DNA of 64,000 bases from UBA3537 sp964219345 (lineage in GTDB: Bacteria; Bacteroidota; Bacteroidia; Flavobacteriales; Flavobacteriaceae). The position numbers and the translations under genes are program-made. Of this stretch, positions 26,667 through 35,214 are shown piece after piece (the stretch's first letter is position 1; each line of letters opens with the position of its first letter). The notes under the pieces are model-generated. The model was given only the letters and a program-made list of their open reading frames with translations. It was not told where the DNA came from and ran no database searches. The stretch spans positions 1 to 64,000 of the forward strand of contig CAXPPN010000016.1 in assembly GCA_964219345.1 (NCBI GenBank), given 5' to 3'.

Positions 26667-27791
26667 TTGAAGCTATCTGTAGTTATTATCAATTATAATG
26701 TACGCTACTTTTTGGAGCTATGCTTACAAAGTGTTCAAGCAGCATTGAAGGATATTCCATCAGAAATTATTGTTATAGATAATCATTCAATGGACGATAG
26801 TTGTACTATGGTAAAAGCTAAATTTCCAGAAATCACACTAATTGAAAACGAAAAAAATGTTGGCTTTTCAAAAGCTAATAACCAACTGCTTCAAGTGGCG
26901 CAAGGGGAGTTTGTGTGTATTCTCAATCCCGATATTGTAGTGGCTGAAAATACATTCCAAAATTTACTTCAATTTTCTGAATCAAAGTCAAAACATTTAG
27001 GAATTGTTGGATGTCGTCTAATTGACGGATCGGGTTGTTTTTTACCAGAAAGTAAAAGAAATTTCCCTACAGTTTCTGTGGCCTTTCAAAAATTAATTGG
27101 GAGAAGCAAATTATATTATGCGCATCAAGTTGATGAAGTTACTAACGCAGAAGTTGAGGTGCTCCCCGGTGCTTTGATGTTTTTAAAGCGATCACTTTAT
27201 GAGGATTTGAAAGGTTTTGATGAAAGCTTTTTTATGTATGGAGAGGATATAGATTTATCCTACAGAGCAAAGCAATTAGGGCGCAAAAATTATTATTTAG
27301 GAACGAGCACCGTTATTCATTTTAAGGGTGAAAGTACAATTAAAAACAGAACACAATCGAAACGTTTTTATCATGCAATGAAGCTATTTTATAAAAAACA
27401 TTTCAAATTAAATTTTTTCATTGGAGCTTTAGTAAACACAATAACAAGTTTGGCACCATACATTCCAAAATTTAGCTTCACTGCAAAAAGAAATAACAAA
27501 AAGATTACATTTTTAAAGCCCTGTCCGAGTCCACAATGGCTCAAAAAGAAGAATTTAACAGCTATTAATTCTATTGAAGAATTACCAAAAAATATCTATT
27601 ATGATGTTATTTTTGATTTAAACTCTACAAATTTCCAATCTGCAATTAAACAAATTAGTTCAACCAAAAATAAATTTATTACTTACAAATTCCTTCCAAA
27701 AAAGTGTAATTATTTTGTTGGAAGCGATTTTTCTGTGCGTAGAGGAGAAGTGGTGCATTTTGATAAATTTGAAAGTAGAGCCTACTTTTAA
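26667..27791 (+). CDS. Family 2 glycosyltransferase
   Basis: 374 residues, GT-A fold. Nucleotide-sugar binding start LSVVIINYNVRYFLELCLQS, IIVIDNHSMDDS near 34-45, and the metal-binding DxD-like LNPDIVV near 92-98; GALMFLKRSLYEDLKGFDES and FFMYGEDIDLSYRAKQLG are the acceptor region typical of rhamnosyl/GlcNAc-transferase-like GT2. A basic C-terminal 120 residues have no recognised domain, with one hydrophobic stretch near 250-270 that could attach to membrane. Start is TTG at 26667, four bases after the recR stop: no ATG lies near and the fold begins at once. Sugar and acceptor unknown. Confidence 0.9.
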   Translation: MKLSVVIINYNVRYFLELCLQSVQAALKDIPSEIIVIDNHSMDDSCTMVKAKFPEITLIENEKNVGFSKANNQLLQVAQGEFVCILNPDIVVAENTFQNLLQFSESKSKHLGIVGCRLIDGSGCFLPESKRNFPTVSVAFQKLIGRSKLYYAHQVDEVTNAEVEVLPGALMFLKRSLYEDLKGFDESFFMYGEDIDLSYRAKQLGRKNYYLGTSTVIHFKGESTIKNRTQSKRFYHAMKLFYKKHFKLNFFIGALVNTITSLAPYIPKFSFTAKRNNKKITFLKPCPSPQWLKKKNLTAINSIEELPKNIYYDVIFDLNSTNFQSAIKQISSTKNKFITYKFLPKKCNYFVGSDFSVRRGEVVHFDKFESRAYF

Positions 27792-27797
27792 AAACAA

Positions 27798-27828
27798 TTG
27801 ATTAAGTCATCAATTTTCTGTAGTTTTG
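27798..27828 (+). promoter_or_regulatory. Promoter of the E2 gene
   Basis: TTG (27798-27800), 20-base spacer, TAGTTTTG (27821-27828), close to the Bacteroidota TTTG-N19-TAnnTTTG. Overlaps a perfect 17-base palindrome at 27823-27839, so it may be repressed. Predicted leader to ATG 27863 is about 30 bases. Confidence 0.55.
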
Positions 27829-27839
27829 TGCCACAAAAC
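27823..27839. promoter_or_regulatory. 17-base palindrome over the E2 promoter
   Basis: GTTTTGTG-C-CACAAAAC, a perfect inverted repeat with a one-base centre, covering the end of the -7 box and the expected transcription start. Position and symmetry suggest an operator for a dimeric repressor; it is not followed by a T-run, so it is not a terminator. Confidence 0.45.
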
Positions 27840-27862
27840 GTACCCAAATAAAACTATAATAT

Positions 27863-29176
27863 ATGGCAAAGTTTGAGCTCAAATTACCCAAAATGGGAGA
27901 GAGTGTTGCAGAAGCAACAATCAATTCTTGGTTGAAGGACATTGGCGATCGTGTGGAAATGGATGAATCTGTTGTAGAAATTTCAACAGACAAAGTAGAT
28001 AGTGATGTGCCAAGCGAAGTCAGTGGAATTTTAGTTGAGAAAAAATTTGAAGTTGATCAAGTTGTTGAGGTTGGACAAACCATTGCCATTATTGAAACAG
28101 ATGGAGAGACACAAACTGAACCACCAAAACAGACTCCAAAAGATACAGAACAATCAATACCAGAACCAGAGATAATTGCTGATATTCAAGATACAGTTGT
28201 TGCTGCAAAAACTGCTGCTACCCCAATCAGTTCAAATGGAACTAGATTTTATTCTCCTTTGGTAAAAAATATAGCCAAAAAAGAAGGGATTGTACAGTCG
28301 GAATTAGACCAAATTGATGGCAGTGGAAAAGGAGGAAGAGTGACAAAAAACGACATGCTTGCATATATCGAAAAACGATCACAAACAAGTGTTTCAACTC
28401 CAATCCAGACGCCTCAGTCAGCTCCAGCATCATTACCAACCTCTGAAGCACCAATAGTACGAAGTGGAGCAGATGAGATTATTGAAATGACTCGAATGGG
28501 TAAACTCATTTCAAAACACATGATTAATTCAGTGCAAACTTCGGCTCATGTACAGTCTTTTATAGAAGTTGATGTTACAAAAATATGGAATTGGCGCGAA
28601 AAAATTAAAGCTAAATTTCAGCAAAATACAGGAGAAAAAATCACATTTACCCCTATTTTTATGGAAGCTGTAGCAAAAGCACTAACCATTCATCCAATGC
28701 TAAATATTTCGGTTGATGGTGATCATATTGTCAAGCACAAATCCATTAACTTGGGAATGGCAACAGCCTTAGCCGATGGTAATCTTATTGTTCCTGTCAT
28801 CAAAAATGCAGACCAACTCAATTTGATGGGAATGACCAAACGTGTTAACGATTTAGCAGTCCGAGCAAGAAATAATCAATTAAGTCCAGATGATATTCAA
28901 GATGGTACATATACGGTTACAAATGTTGGTGGATTTGGAAGTATAATGGGTACGCCGATTATCAATCAACCACAAGTAGGAATTTTAGCTCTTGGGGCGA
29001 TTAGAAAAGTACCTGCTGTCATAGAAACCAGTGAGGGTGATTTTATAGGCATTTGTCAAAAAATGTTTTTGTCCCATTCCTATGACCACAGAGTAGTCAA
29101 TGGTGCTCTTGGCGGTCAATTTCTAAAAACAGTAAAAGAATTATTGGAGTCTTGGGACGAAAATAGACAAGTATAA
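27863..29176 (+). CDS. 2-oxoacid dehydrogenase E2 (dihydrolipoamide acyltransferase)
   Basis: 437 residues. Order: lipoyl domain 1-80 with lipoyl-Lys44 in EISTDKVDSD; Pro/Thr/Glu-rich linker 81-125; E1/E3-binding domain about 129-168 (YSPLVKNIAKKEGI to GRVTKNDMLAYIE); second linker; catalytic acyltransferase domain from about 205. The active-site motif reads HSYDHRVVNG: His409 is present but the usual Asp of DHRxxDG is Asn413. Domain style fits the branched-chain or general 2-oxoacid complex rather than 2-oxoglutarate. E1 and E3 genes are not adjacent; the next gene is a DnaQ-type exonuclease four bases on. Confidence 0.92.
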   Translation: MAKFELKLPKMGESVAEATINSWLKDIGDRVEMDESVVEISTDKVDSDVPSEVSGILVEKKFEVDQVVEVGQTIAIIETDGETQTEPPKQTPKDTEQSIPEPEIIADIQDTVVAAKTAATPISSNGTRFYSPLVKNIAKKEGIVQSELDQIDGSGKGGRVTKNDMLAYIEKRSQTSVSTPIQTPQSAPASLPTSEAPIVRSGADEIIEMTRMGKLISKHMINSVQTSAHVQSFIEVDVTKIWNWREKIKAKFQQNTGEKITFTPIFMEAVAKALTIHPMLNISVDGDHIVKHKSINLGMATALADGNLIVPVIKNADQLNLMGMTKRVNDLAVRARNNQLSPDDIQDGTYTVTNVGGFGSIMGTPIINQPQVGILALGAIRKVPAVIETSEGDFIGICQKMFLSHSYDHRVVNGALGGQFLKTVKELLESWDENRQV

Positions 29177-29180
29177 AACA

Positions 29181-29954
29181 ATGCAATTAAACCTAAAAAA
29201 ACCCATTTGTTTCTTTGATTTAGAAACAACTGGCGTTAATATTACTACCGATAGGATTGTAGAGATTTCTATTTTAAAAGTTTTTCCAGACGGGAAAGAA
29301 GAAAAAAAAACATGGCTTGTCAATCCAGAAATGCCTATTCCTGCACAAGCCACTGCAGTACATGGAATTTCAGATGAAAAGGTAGCTAATGAGCCCACTT
29401 TTACAATGCTTGCCAATGAGATAAATACATGGGTAAAAGACGCTGATTTGGGTGGATTTAATTCAAACCGTTTTGATATTCCAATTCTAGCTGAAGAAAT
29501 GCTAAGAGCTGGTGTTGATTTTGACATGAAAAATAGAAAGTCTGTTGATGTTCAAACAATTTTTCATAAAATGGAGCAACGAACACTTACTGCAGCCTAT
29601 AAATTTTATTGTGATAAAAATTTGGAAAATGCACATAGTGCAGAGGCCGATACCATAGCAACATATGAGGTGCTCAAAGCACAACTCGATAGATATGAAG
29701 ATTTAGAAAACGACACCTCGTTTTTAGCTGAATTTAGCACACGTCAGAAATTTGCCGATTTTGCAGGTTTTATTAGATATGATAAGGATGGTAACGAATG
29801 TTTTTCGTTTGGAAAACACAAAGGCAAAAAAGTAACCGAAATTCTTGAAATAGAACCAGGTTATTTTGGATGGCTACTTAATGCAGATTTTCCATTGTAC
29901 ACCAAAAAAGTTTTAACAGCCATAAAACTTCGTGCGTTTAATCAGAAACTCTAA
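29181..29954 (+). CDS. DnaQ-type 3'-5' exonuclease with C-terminal DUF3820-like domain
   Basis: 257 residues. Exonuclease motif I FFDLETTGVN (Asp13, Glu15), motif II GGFNSNRFDIPILAEE near 93-108, motif III HSAEADTIATYEV near 152-164, i.e. a DEDDh enzyme of the PolIII epsilon family. After it, about 207-250, CFSFGKHKGKKVTEILEIEP and FGWLLNADFPLYTKK look like the small DUF3820 domain often fused to or near DnaQ-like nucleases. Likely a DNA/RNA proofreading or repair exonuclease rather than the replicative epsilon. Four bases after the E2 gene and three before the FAH gene. Confidence 0.9.
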   Translation: MQLNLKKPICFFDLETTGVNITTDRIVEISILKVFPDGKEEKKTWLVNPEMPIPAQATAVHGISDEKVANEPTFTMLANEINTWVKDADLGGFNSNRFDIPILAEEMLRAGVDFDMKNRKSVDVQTIFHKMEQRTLTAAYKFYCDKNLENAHSAEADTIATYEVLKAQLDRYEDLENDTSFLAEFSTRQKFADFAGFIRYDKDGNECFSFGKHKGKKVTEILEIEPGYFGWLLNADFPLYTKKVLTAIKLRAFNQKL

Positions 29955-29957
29955 TAC

Positions 29958-30569
29958 ATGAAACTGATTTGTATTGGTCGAAACTATAGCAATCACATTG
30001 CAGAGCTAAAAAATAAAAAACCAACTGAACCTGTGGTTTTTTTAAAGCCAGATACAGCCATATTACTCAAAAAACAACCTTTTTTTATCCCTGATTTTTC
30101 CAAAAATGTACAACATGAAGTTGAGGTACTTGTAAAAATCAACAGAGTTGGAAAATATATTACTCCAGAGTTTGCACATAAGTATTATGATCAAATTGGT
30201 TTAGGTATAGACTTTACAGCCCGAGATTTGCAACAAACATTGAAACAAAAAGGATTACCATGGGAAAAAGCAAAAGCGTTTGATGGTTCTGCAGTTATAG
30301 GAAAGTGGGTTTCTAAGCGTCAATTTGAAAACCTGAATAATATGTCATTTAGTTTAAAGAAAAATGATACCATTGTACAATCTGGAAATACAAAAGATAT
30401 GCTTTGGAATATTGATGGAATTATTTCGTATGTTTCACAATTTTTTACACTTAAAATCGGAGATATTATTTTTACAGGAACGCCTTCTGGAGTAGGTCCG
30501 GTTCAAGCCAATGATAGTCTTTCAGGCTACATCGAAAACGAAGAATTTTTCAATATAAAAGTCAAGTAA
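29958..30569 (+). CDS. Fumarylacetoacetate hydrolase (FAH) family protein
   Basis: 203 residues, single FAH catalytic domain of the short FAHD1/YcgM type, which act as acylpyruvate hydrolases or oxaloacetate decarboxylases. Divalent-metal residues: Glu54 and Glu56 in QHEVEVLVKI and the Asp of GLGIDFTARDLQ; KGLPWEKAKAFDGSAVIG and IIFTGTPSGVGPV are family hallmarks. No tyrosine catabolism genes nearby. Packed between the exonuclease (3-base gap) and cinA (0-base gap, stop TAA 30567-30569 followed directly by ATG 30570). Confidence 0.92.
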   Translation: MKLICIGRNYSNHIAELKNKKPTEPVVFLKPDTAILLKKQPFFIPDFSKNVQHEVEVLVKINRVGKYITPEFAHKYYDQIGLGIDFTARDLQQTLKQKGLPWEKAKAFDGSAVIGKWVSKRQFENLNNMSFSLKKNDTIVQSGNTKDMLWNIDGIISYVSQFFTLKIGDIIFTGTPSGVGPVQANDSLSGYIENEEFFNIKVK

Positions 30570-31811
30570 ATGAATGCTGAAATCATTACAATCGGCGATG
30601 AAATTCTGATTGGTCAAATTGTTGATACCAATTCAGCATATATTTCAAAAGAGTTAAACAAAATTGGGGTTTCTGTTTTTCAAATTACTTCTATTAAAGA
30701 TGATAAAAGCCATATTCTTGAGGCACTAGAAAATGCAGAAAAACATGCTGATTTGGTGATTCTTACAGGCGGGTTAGGCCCAACAAAAGATGACATCACA
30801 AAAAAAACATTAGCGGAGTATTTTGATGATACTTTGGTTCGAAACAAAGAAGTTACAGCACATATCAAACACATTTGGAAAACATACATAAAACAACCCC
30901 TTTTGCAGGTTAATTTGGATCAAGCATTAGTGCTTTCAAAAGCTAAAGTTTTGATGAATCAATCGGGTTCTGCACCAGGTATGTGGATAGAAAATAACGC
31001 CACAGTTTTTGTTTCGCTTCCAGGTGTACCATTTGAGATGAAAGCATTGATGCAAAATGAGGTTTTACCTCGACTTTCAGAGCAATTTAAATTACCTTTT
31101 ATATTACACAAAACAGTGCTTACCTATGGACTGGGTGAAAGTGTCATTGCCGACCGGATTTCGGATTGGGAAAATAATTTACCTAAAAATATAAAATTGG
31201 CCTACTTACCAAATCTAGGTCGTGTGCGTTTGCGATTATCATCAAAAGGATTTGACAAAGTATTGGTTTATGAATCAATCAATACAGAAATTGAAAAATT
31301 AGTACCACAAATTAGTGACGTTTTTGTAGGTTTTGAAGAAGATTCTTCAATTGAGCAAATTATTGGAAATCAATTGATGAAGTCAAATACAACCTTAGCT
31401 GTAGCTGAGAGCTGTACAGGTGGACGAATTGGAGCACAGTTTACAGCAAATGCTGGAGCATCAGTTTATTTTAAAGGTGGAGTGATTGCATATAATACGA
31501 CCATTAAAACTCAGATTTTGGGGGTTCAAAAAGATGTAATTAAAAAACATTCTGTCGTAAGTGTAGAGGTTGCTAAAGCAATGGCTTTGGGCGTTCAAAA
31601 ATTGTTTAATTCAGATTATGCTGTGGCAACAACAGGTAATGCAGGTCCAACAAAAGGGGATTCTGATGCAGAAGTTGGAACGGTTTGTATTGCTATTGCA
31701 ACACCTAAACATGTTTTTTCAAAGCAATTTACTTTCGGTAAACACCGAGAACGCATCACCACAAAAGCTGTGCATATGGCATTAACTTTATTACAGAAAG
31801 AAATTTTTTAA
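30570..31811 (+). CDS. cinA: CinA family protein (NMN deamidase / ADP-ribose pyrophosphatase)
   Basis: 413 residues, two domains. N-terminal MoCF-type domain (1 to about 170) with AEIITIGDEILIGQIVDTNS and LTGGLGPTKDDITKK; C-terminal CinA/PncC domain (about 255-410) with VAESCTGGRIGAQFT and AVATTGNAGPTKGDSDAEVG. In other bacteria full-length CinA deamidates nicotinamide mononucleotide and hydrolyses ADP-ribose, recycling NAD breakdown products. It begins immediately after the FAH gene stop, so it is the last member of the E2-exonuclease-FAH-cinA run. A strong new promoter follows for rpmB. Confidence 0.95.
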   Translation: MNAEIITIGDEILIGQIVDTNSAYISKELNKIGVSVFQITSIKDDKSHILEALENAEKHADLVILTGGLGPTKDDITKKTLAEYFDDTLVRNKEVTAHIKHIWKTYIKQPLLQVNLDQALVLSKAKVLMNQSGSAPGMWIENNATVFVSLPGVPFEMKALMQNEVLPRLSEQFKLPFILHKTVLTYGLGESVIADRISDWENNLPKNIKLAYLPNLGRVRLRLSSKGFDKVLVYESINTEIEKLVPQISDVFVGFEEDSSIEQIIGNQLMKSNTTLAVAESCTGGRIGAQFTANAGASVYFKGGVIAYNTTIKTQILGVQKDVIKKHSVVSVEVAKAMALGVQKLFNSDYAVATTGNAGPTKGDSDAEVGTVCIAIATPKHVFSKQFTFGKHRERITTKAVHMALTLLQKEIF

Positions 31812-31827
31812 AATTGACTTCATAAAA

Positions 31828-31858
31828 TTTGTGAACTTACAAAGAATTCGTATTTTTG
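31828..31858 (+). promoter_or_regulatory. Promoter of rpmB-rpmG-DUF4295
   Basis: TTTG (31828-31831), exactly 19 bases, TATTTTTG (31851-31858): a perfect match to the Bacteroidota housekeeping promoter TTTG-N19-TAnnTTTG. Expected start about 31862, giving a leader of about 37 bases to ATG 31899. Fits strong constitutive expression of ribosomal proteins. Confidence 0.8.
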
Positions 31859-31898
31859 CACCTCGTTTTGAAACAACAAAACAATTAAATTAAAGATC

Positions 31899-32135
31899 AT
31901 GTCAAAAATTTGTGAACTTACAGGAAAAAAAGCAATGGTAGGAAATAACGTTTCCTTCTCTTTGAATAGAACAAAACGCAAATTCAATGCAAATTTGGTG
32001 AAGAAGCGTTTTTATATCCCTGAAGAAGATAAGTGGGTAACGCTTAAGGTTTCAACATCTGCATTGAAAACGATCAACAAGATTGGTATTAGCGCAGCTA
32101 TCAAAGAAGCAAAGTCAAAAGGGTTTTTAAAATAA
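31899..32135 (+). CDS. rpmB: 50S ribosomal protein L28
   Basis: 78 residues, full length. N-terminus MSKICELTGKKAMVGNNVSF followed by SLNRTKRKFNANL is the L28 signature; the CxxT region has one Cys (Cys5) only, so it is the zinc-free or partly degenerate form. Binds near the E site of the 50S subunit. First gene of a transcript with rpmG and the DUF4295 gene under the promoter at 31828. Confidence 0.97.
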   Translation: MSKICELTGKKAMVGNNVSFSLNRTKRKFNANLVKKRFYIPEEDKWVTLKVSTSALKTINKIGISAAIKEAKSKGFLK

Positions 32136-32157
32136 TTACACCAAAAAGTAAAGCATC

Positions 32158-32340
32158 ATGGCAAAGAAAGGAAATAGAGTTCAAGTGATTTTGGAATGTA
32201 CTGAGCATAAAGCATCAGGACAGCCAGGAACGTCTCGATACATTACAACGAAGAACAAAAAGAACACACCAGACCGCATGGAAATTAAGAAATTTAATCC
32301 AATCCTAAAGCGCATGACGGTGCATAAAGAAATTAAATAA
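32158..32340 (+). CDS. rpmG: 50S ribosomal protein L33
   Basis: 60 residues, typical length. MAKKGNRVQVILECTEHKAS and RYITTKNKKNTPDRMEIKKF are conserved L33 segments. Of the four Cys of zinc-binding L33 only Cys14 remains, so this is the Cys-minus (zinc-independent) type. Located 22 bases after rpmB and 38 before the DUF4295 gene, the usual Bacteroidota order. Confidence 0.97.
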   Translation: MAKKGNRVQVILECTEHKASGQPGTSRYITTKNKKNTPDRMEIKKFNPILKRMTVHKEIK

Positions 32341-32378
32341 TTAGGTTTAAACACAAACCACCAAGAAATACTTGAATC

Positions 32379-32531
32379 ATGGCAAAGAAATCAGTAGCAT
32401 CACTTCAAACAGGATCTAAACGTTTGACAAAAGCAATCAAAATGGTAAAGTCTCCAAAAACTGGTGCTTACACTTTTGTAGAGTCAATTATGTCTCCAGA
32501 TAAAGTAAACGACTTCTTAAACAAGAAGTAA
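32379..32531 (+). CDS. DUF4295 small basic protein
   Basis: 50 residues: MAKKSVASLQTGSKRLTKAI, then KMVKSPKTGAYTFVESIMSP and a short tail ending LNKK. Rich in Lys with no Cys or membrane segment. Matches DUF4295, a family known only from Bacteroidota and always found after rpmB-rpmG. By size, charge and linkage it is probably a ribosome-associated protein, but that is inference. The codon use and the strong terminator just downstream support a real, highly expressed gene. Confidence 0.9.
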   Translation: MAKKSVASLQTGSKRLTKAIKMVKSPKTGAYTFVESIMSPDKVNDFLNKK

Positions 32532-32553
32532 TAGTTCTAAAAATTTTAGAGTT

Positions 32554-32590
32554 AAAAGCTGCTTTTCTACAAAGCAGCTTTTATTTTTTT
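32554..32590 (+). terminator. Rho-independent terminator after DUF4295
   Basis: AAAAGCTGCTTT (32554-32565), loop TCTAC, AAAGCAGCTTTT (32571-32582), then ATTTTTTT. Twelve perfect base pairs and a T-run. Closes the rpmB-rpmG-DUF4295 transcript; ftsY starts 44 bases further on and must have its own promoter. Confidence 0.92.
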
Positions 32591-32633
32591 AGTACCTTGC
32601 AAAAGACCAAATAAAGATAAAATAACAGCTAGT

Positions 32634-33587
32634 ATGAGTTTTTTTAAAAAGATATTTTCATCTGAAAAAAAAGCCACTTTAGATAAGGGGCTTGAAAAAT
32701 CTAAATCTAGTTTTTTTGACAAACTAGGAAAGGCCGTTGCAGGGAAATCCAAAGTTGATGATAGTGTATTGGACAACCTAGAGGAAGTGTTAGTCACAAG
32801 TGATGTAGGAGTCAATACCACCCTAAAAATTATTGAGCGTATCGAAGCGCGTGTATCTCGCGATAAATATTTAGGAACTGAGGAGTTGAATGTTATTCTT
32901 AGAGAAGAAATTGCAGCATTACTTTCGGAAACAAATTCAGGAGAAGCTTATGATTTTTCATCGCCCAAAACACAAAAACCTCATGTTATAATGGTTGTAG
33001 GTGTAAATGGTGCTGGAAAAACAACCACGATTGGAAAACTCGCATATCAATTCAAAAAACAAGGTTTAAATGTTGTATTGGGTGCCGCTGATACTTTTAG
33101 AGCTGCCGCCATCGATCAATTACAAGTTTGGGCTAATCGTGTAGATATACCAATCGTAAAGCAATCTATGGGTAGCGATCCTGCCTCAGTGGCTTTTGAT
33201 ACACTGCAAAGTGCTGTTAGTTCCGATGCAGATGTTGTTATTATTGATACTGCTGGTCGATTACACAACAAGGTGAATTTAATGAATGAATTGACCAAAA
33301 TTAAACGTGTTATGCAAAAAGTAGTTCCAAATGCACCAAATGAAATTTTATTGGTTCTTGATGGTTCAACAGGTCAAAATGCTTTTGAACAAGCCAAAAA
33401 ATTTACGGCTGCCACTGAAGTTAATGCATTGGCTGTCACTAAATTAGATGGCACAGCCAAAGGTGGAGTTGTTATTGGAATAAGTGATCAATTTCAAGTG
33501 CCTGTAAAGTATATAGGTGTTGGTGAAGGCATAGATGATTTGCAAGTTTTTAATAAATTCGAATTTGTAGATTCCTTTTTTAAATAA
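32634..33587 (+). CDS. ftsY: Signal recognition particle receptor FtsY
   Basis: 317 residues; SRP receptor GTPase that delivers ribosomes with nascent membrane proteins to SecYEG. Short N-terminal region with a basic amphipathic start (SFFKKIFSSEKKA) instead of the long acidic A domain of E. coli, then the N domain (DDSVLDNLEEVLVTSDVGV) and G domain: P-loop GVNGAGKT near 123-130, DTFRAAAIDQLQVW, DTAGRLHNKVNLM, TKLDGTAKGG, and GVGEGIDDLQVF. All GTPase motifs complete. Eight bases before the amidase gene. Confidence 0.97.
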   Translation: MSFFKKIFSSEKKATLDKGLEKSKSSFFDKLGKAVAGKSKVDDSVLDNLEEVLVTSDVGVNTTLKIIERIEARVSRDKYLGTEELNVILREEIAALLSETNSGEAYDFSSPKTQKPHVIMVVGVNGAGKTTTIGKLAYQFKKQGLNVVLGAADTFRAAAIDQLQVWANRVDIPIVKQSMGSDPASVAFDTLQSAVSSDADVVIIDTAGRLHNKVNLMNELTKIKRVMQKVVPNAPNEILLVLDGSTGQNAFEQAKKFTAATEVNALAVTKLDGTAKGGVVIGISDQFQVPVKYIGVGEGIDDLQVFNKFEFVDSFFK

Positions 33588-33595
33588 TTAGAGAC

Positions 33596-35206
33596 ATGAA
33601 AAATATTGCATTATTCTTTTTGATTAGTGTTGTTTTTGGATGTAAAAATGATGCTCAAAAAACAGAAAATAATCTAAGTGATATTTCTGAAAAATCTTTT
33701 CGAAAATTCAAAGTTGAAGATTCAAATTACATAAATTTAGAAGAACTCTGGGCACCATTTCAGGATCAACTTTCTAGTTTTTCTAAAGAAAAATATGAAG
33801 CCTTGAAACCTTTTATAATGAATCAGGATATTCCAACGCTACAACGCCATATTCAAAACAAAATACTTAGCTATGAGGCTTTGGTTACGTTTTATTTATA
33901 CCGTATCAACTTATTAGATCGAGAAAATAAAAAATCGCTTAATTCTGTAATTTCATTAAATTCATCAATTATTGAAGAAGCTCGAGATAAAGACAAAAAG
34001 CGTCCAAAGAATTTATCAGTTAATTCAATTTATGGCATGCCTATTCTTTTGAAAGATAATATCAATGCTAAAGAAATGGTAACTACTGCAGGTGCAGTAG
34101 CTTTGATGAAAAATACAACAGAAGATTCATTTTTAAGTCAACAATTAAAGTCTTCGGGCGCTCTTATTTTAGGAAAGGTAAATCTTAGTGAATGGGCCTA
34201 TTTCTTTTGTGGCGATTGCCCAAGCGGCTATAGTGCTGTTGGTGGTCAAACATTTAATCCTTACGGAAGAAAAACATTGGATACTGGAGGCTCAAGCTCT
34301 GGAAGTGCTGTAGCGGTAGCCGCCAATTTTTGTGCAGCCGCAATCGGTAGTGAAACATCTGGATCTATTTTGTCGCCTGCCAGTCAAAATGCTGGAGTTG
34401 GCCTAAAACCAACTATAGGAACTGTAAGCCGTAGTGGTATTATTCCCATTTCAAGCACATTAGACACGGCTGGGCCAATAACCAAAACAATTATTGATAA
34501 TATTTTGGTTTTTAATGCAATTATTGGATACGACGATAAGGATTTTAAATCAACACCAACATCTAAAATTGATCTTAAAACAGTTTTAAACACCTCTTTT
34601 AAAGGAAAACGTTTTGGCGCCATCAAAGAATTATTGAATGATTCTCTTTACTCAAAGGCTATAAAATTATTAGAAAAACATGGTGCTGAAATCGTCATTG
34701 TTGAGCCAGAAAATGTCAATTTACCCAACTTTTTAAGGTTATTAAATCTAGATATGAAAGATGATTTGCCTTTGTATTTTCAAAATCATGCAAATAAAAA
34801 TATGACATTCAATGGCGTACAATCTATTATTGATTACAATATTTTAGATAGCATTCGTGCGCCATATGGTCAAAAACTGTTTCATGGTATTGTAGAAGAT
34901 TCAGCAACTCCAGAAGAATTTAGCACTATTAAATCAACCTTAAAAACAAATGGCAAAGCCTATTTCGATACAATGATGACTACACATGAATTAGACGGTG
35001 TATTATCTGTAAACAATTATCATGCAGGCTATGCTGCAGTGGCAGAATATCCAGCCCTAACTGTTCCAATGGGGCTTAACAAAGAAAATGCTCCAATGGG
35101 ACTTACATTTATTACAAAACCCTTTCAAGAAATACAACTTTACCAATGGGGATATCACTTCGAAAAAGTTGCTAATAAACGACCTTTACCAAACCAGTAC
35201 AACTAA
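33596..35206 (+). CDS. Secreted amidase-signature lipoprotein
   Basis: 536 residues. Lipoprotein signal with lipobox VVFGC (Cys16). Amidase signature enzyme: catalytic Lys153 in ILLKDNINA, cis-Ser233 in DTGGSSSGSAVAVA, nucleophile Ser257 in GSETSGSI. The triad Ser-cisSer-Lys is complete. Related to GatA but exported, so it is not the tRNA amidotransferase subunit; it probably hydrolyses amides or peptides in the envelope. It lies between ftsY and rimO on one strand with gaps of eight bases each, an unexpected partner for two translation/export genes. Confidence 0.92.
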   Translation: MKNIALFFLISVVFGCKNDAQKTENNLSDISEKSFRKFKVEDSNYINLEELWAPFQDQLSSFSKEKYEALKPFIMNQDIPTLQRHIQNKILSYEALVTFYLYRINLLDRENKKSLNSVISLNSSIIEEARDKDKKRPKNLSVNSIYGMPILLKDNINAKEMVTTAGAVALMKNTTEDSFLSQQLKSSGALILGKVNLSEWAYFFCGDCPSGYSAVGGQTFNPYGRKTLDTGGSSSGSAVAVAANFCAAAIGSETSGSILSPASQNAGVGLKPTIGTVSRSGIIPISSTLDTAGPITKTIIDNILVFNAIIGYDDKDFKSTPTSKIDLKTVLNTSFKGKRFGAIKELLNDSLYSKAIKLLEKHGAEIVIVEPENVNLPNFLRLLNLDMKDDLPLYFQNHANKNMTFNGVQSIIDYNILDSIRAPYGQKLFHGIVEDSATPEEFSTIKSTLKTNGKAYFDTMMTTHELDGVLSVNNYHAGYAAVAEYPALTVPMGLNKENAPMGLTFITKPFQEIQLYQWGYHFEKVANKRPLPNQYN

Positions 35207-35214
35207 TTACTTTT

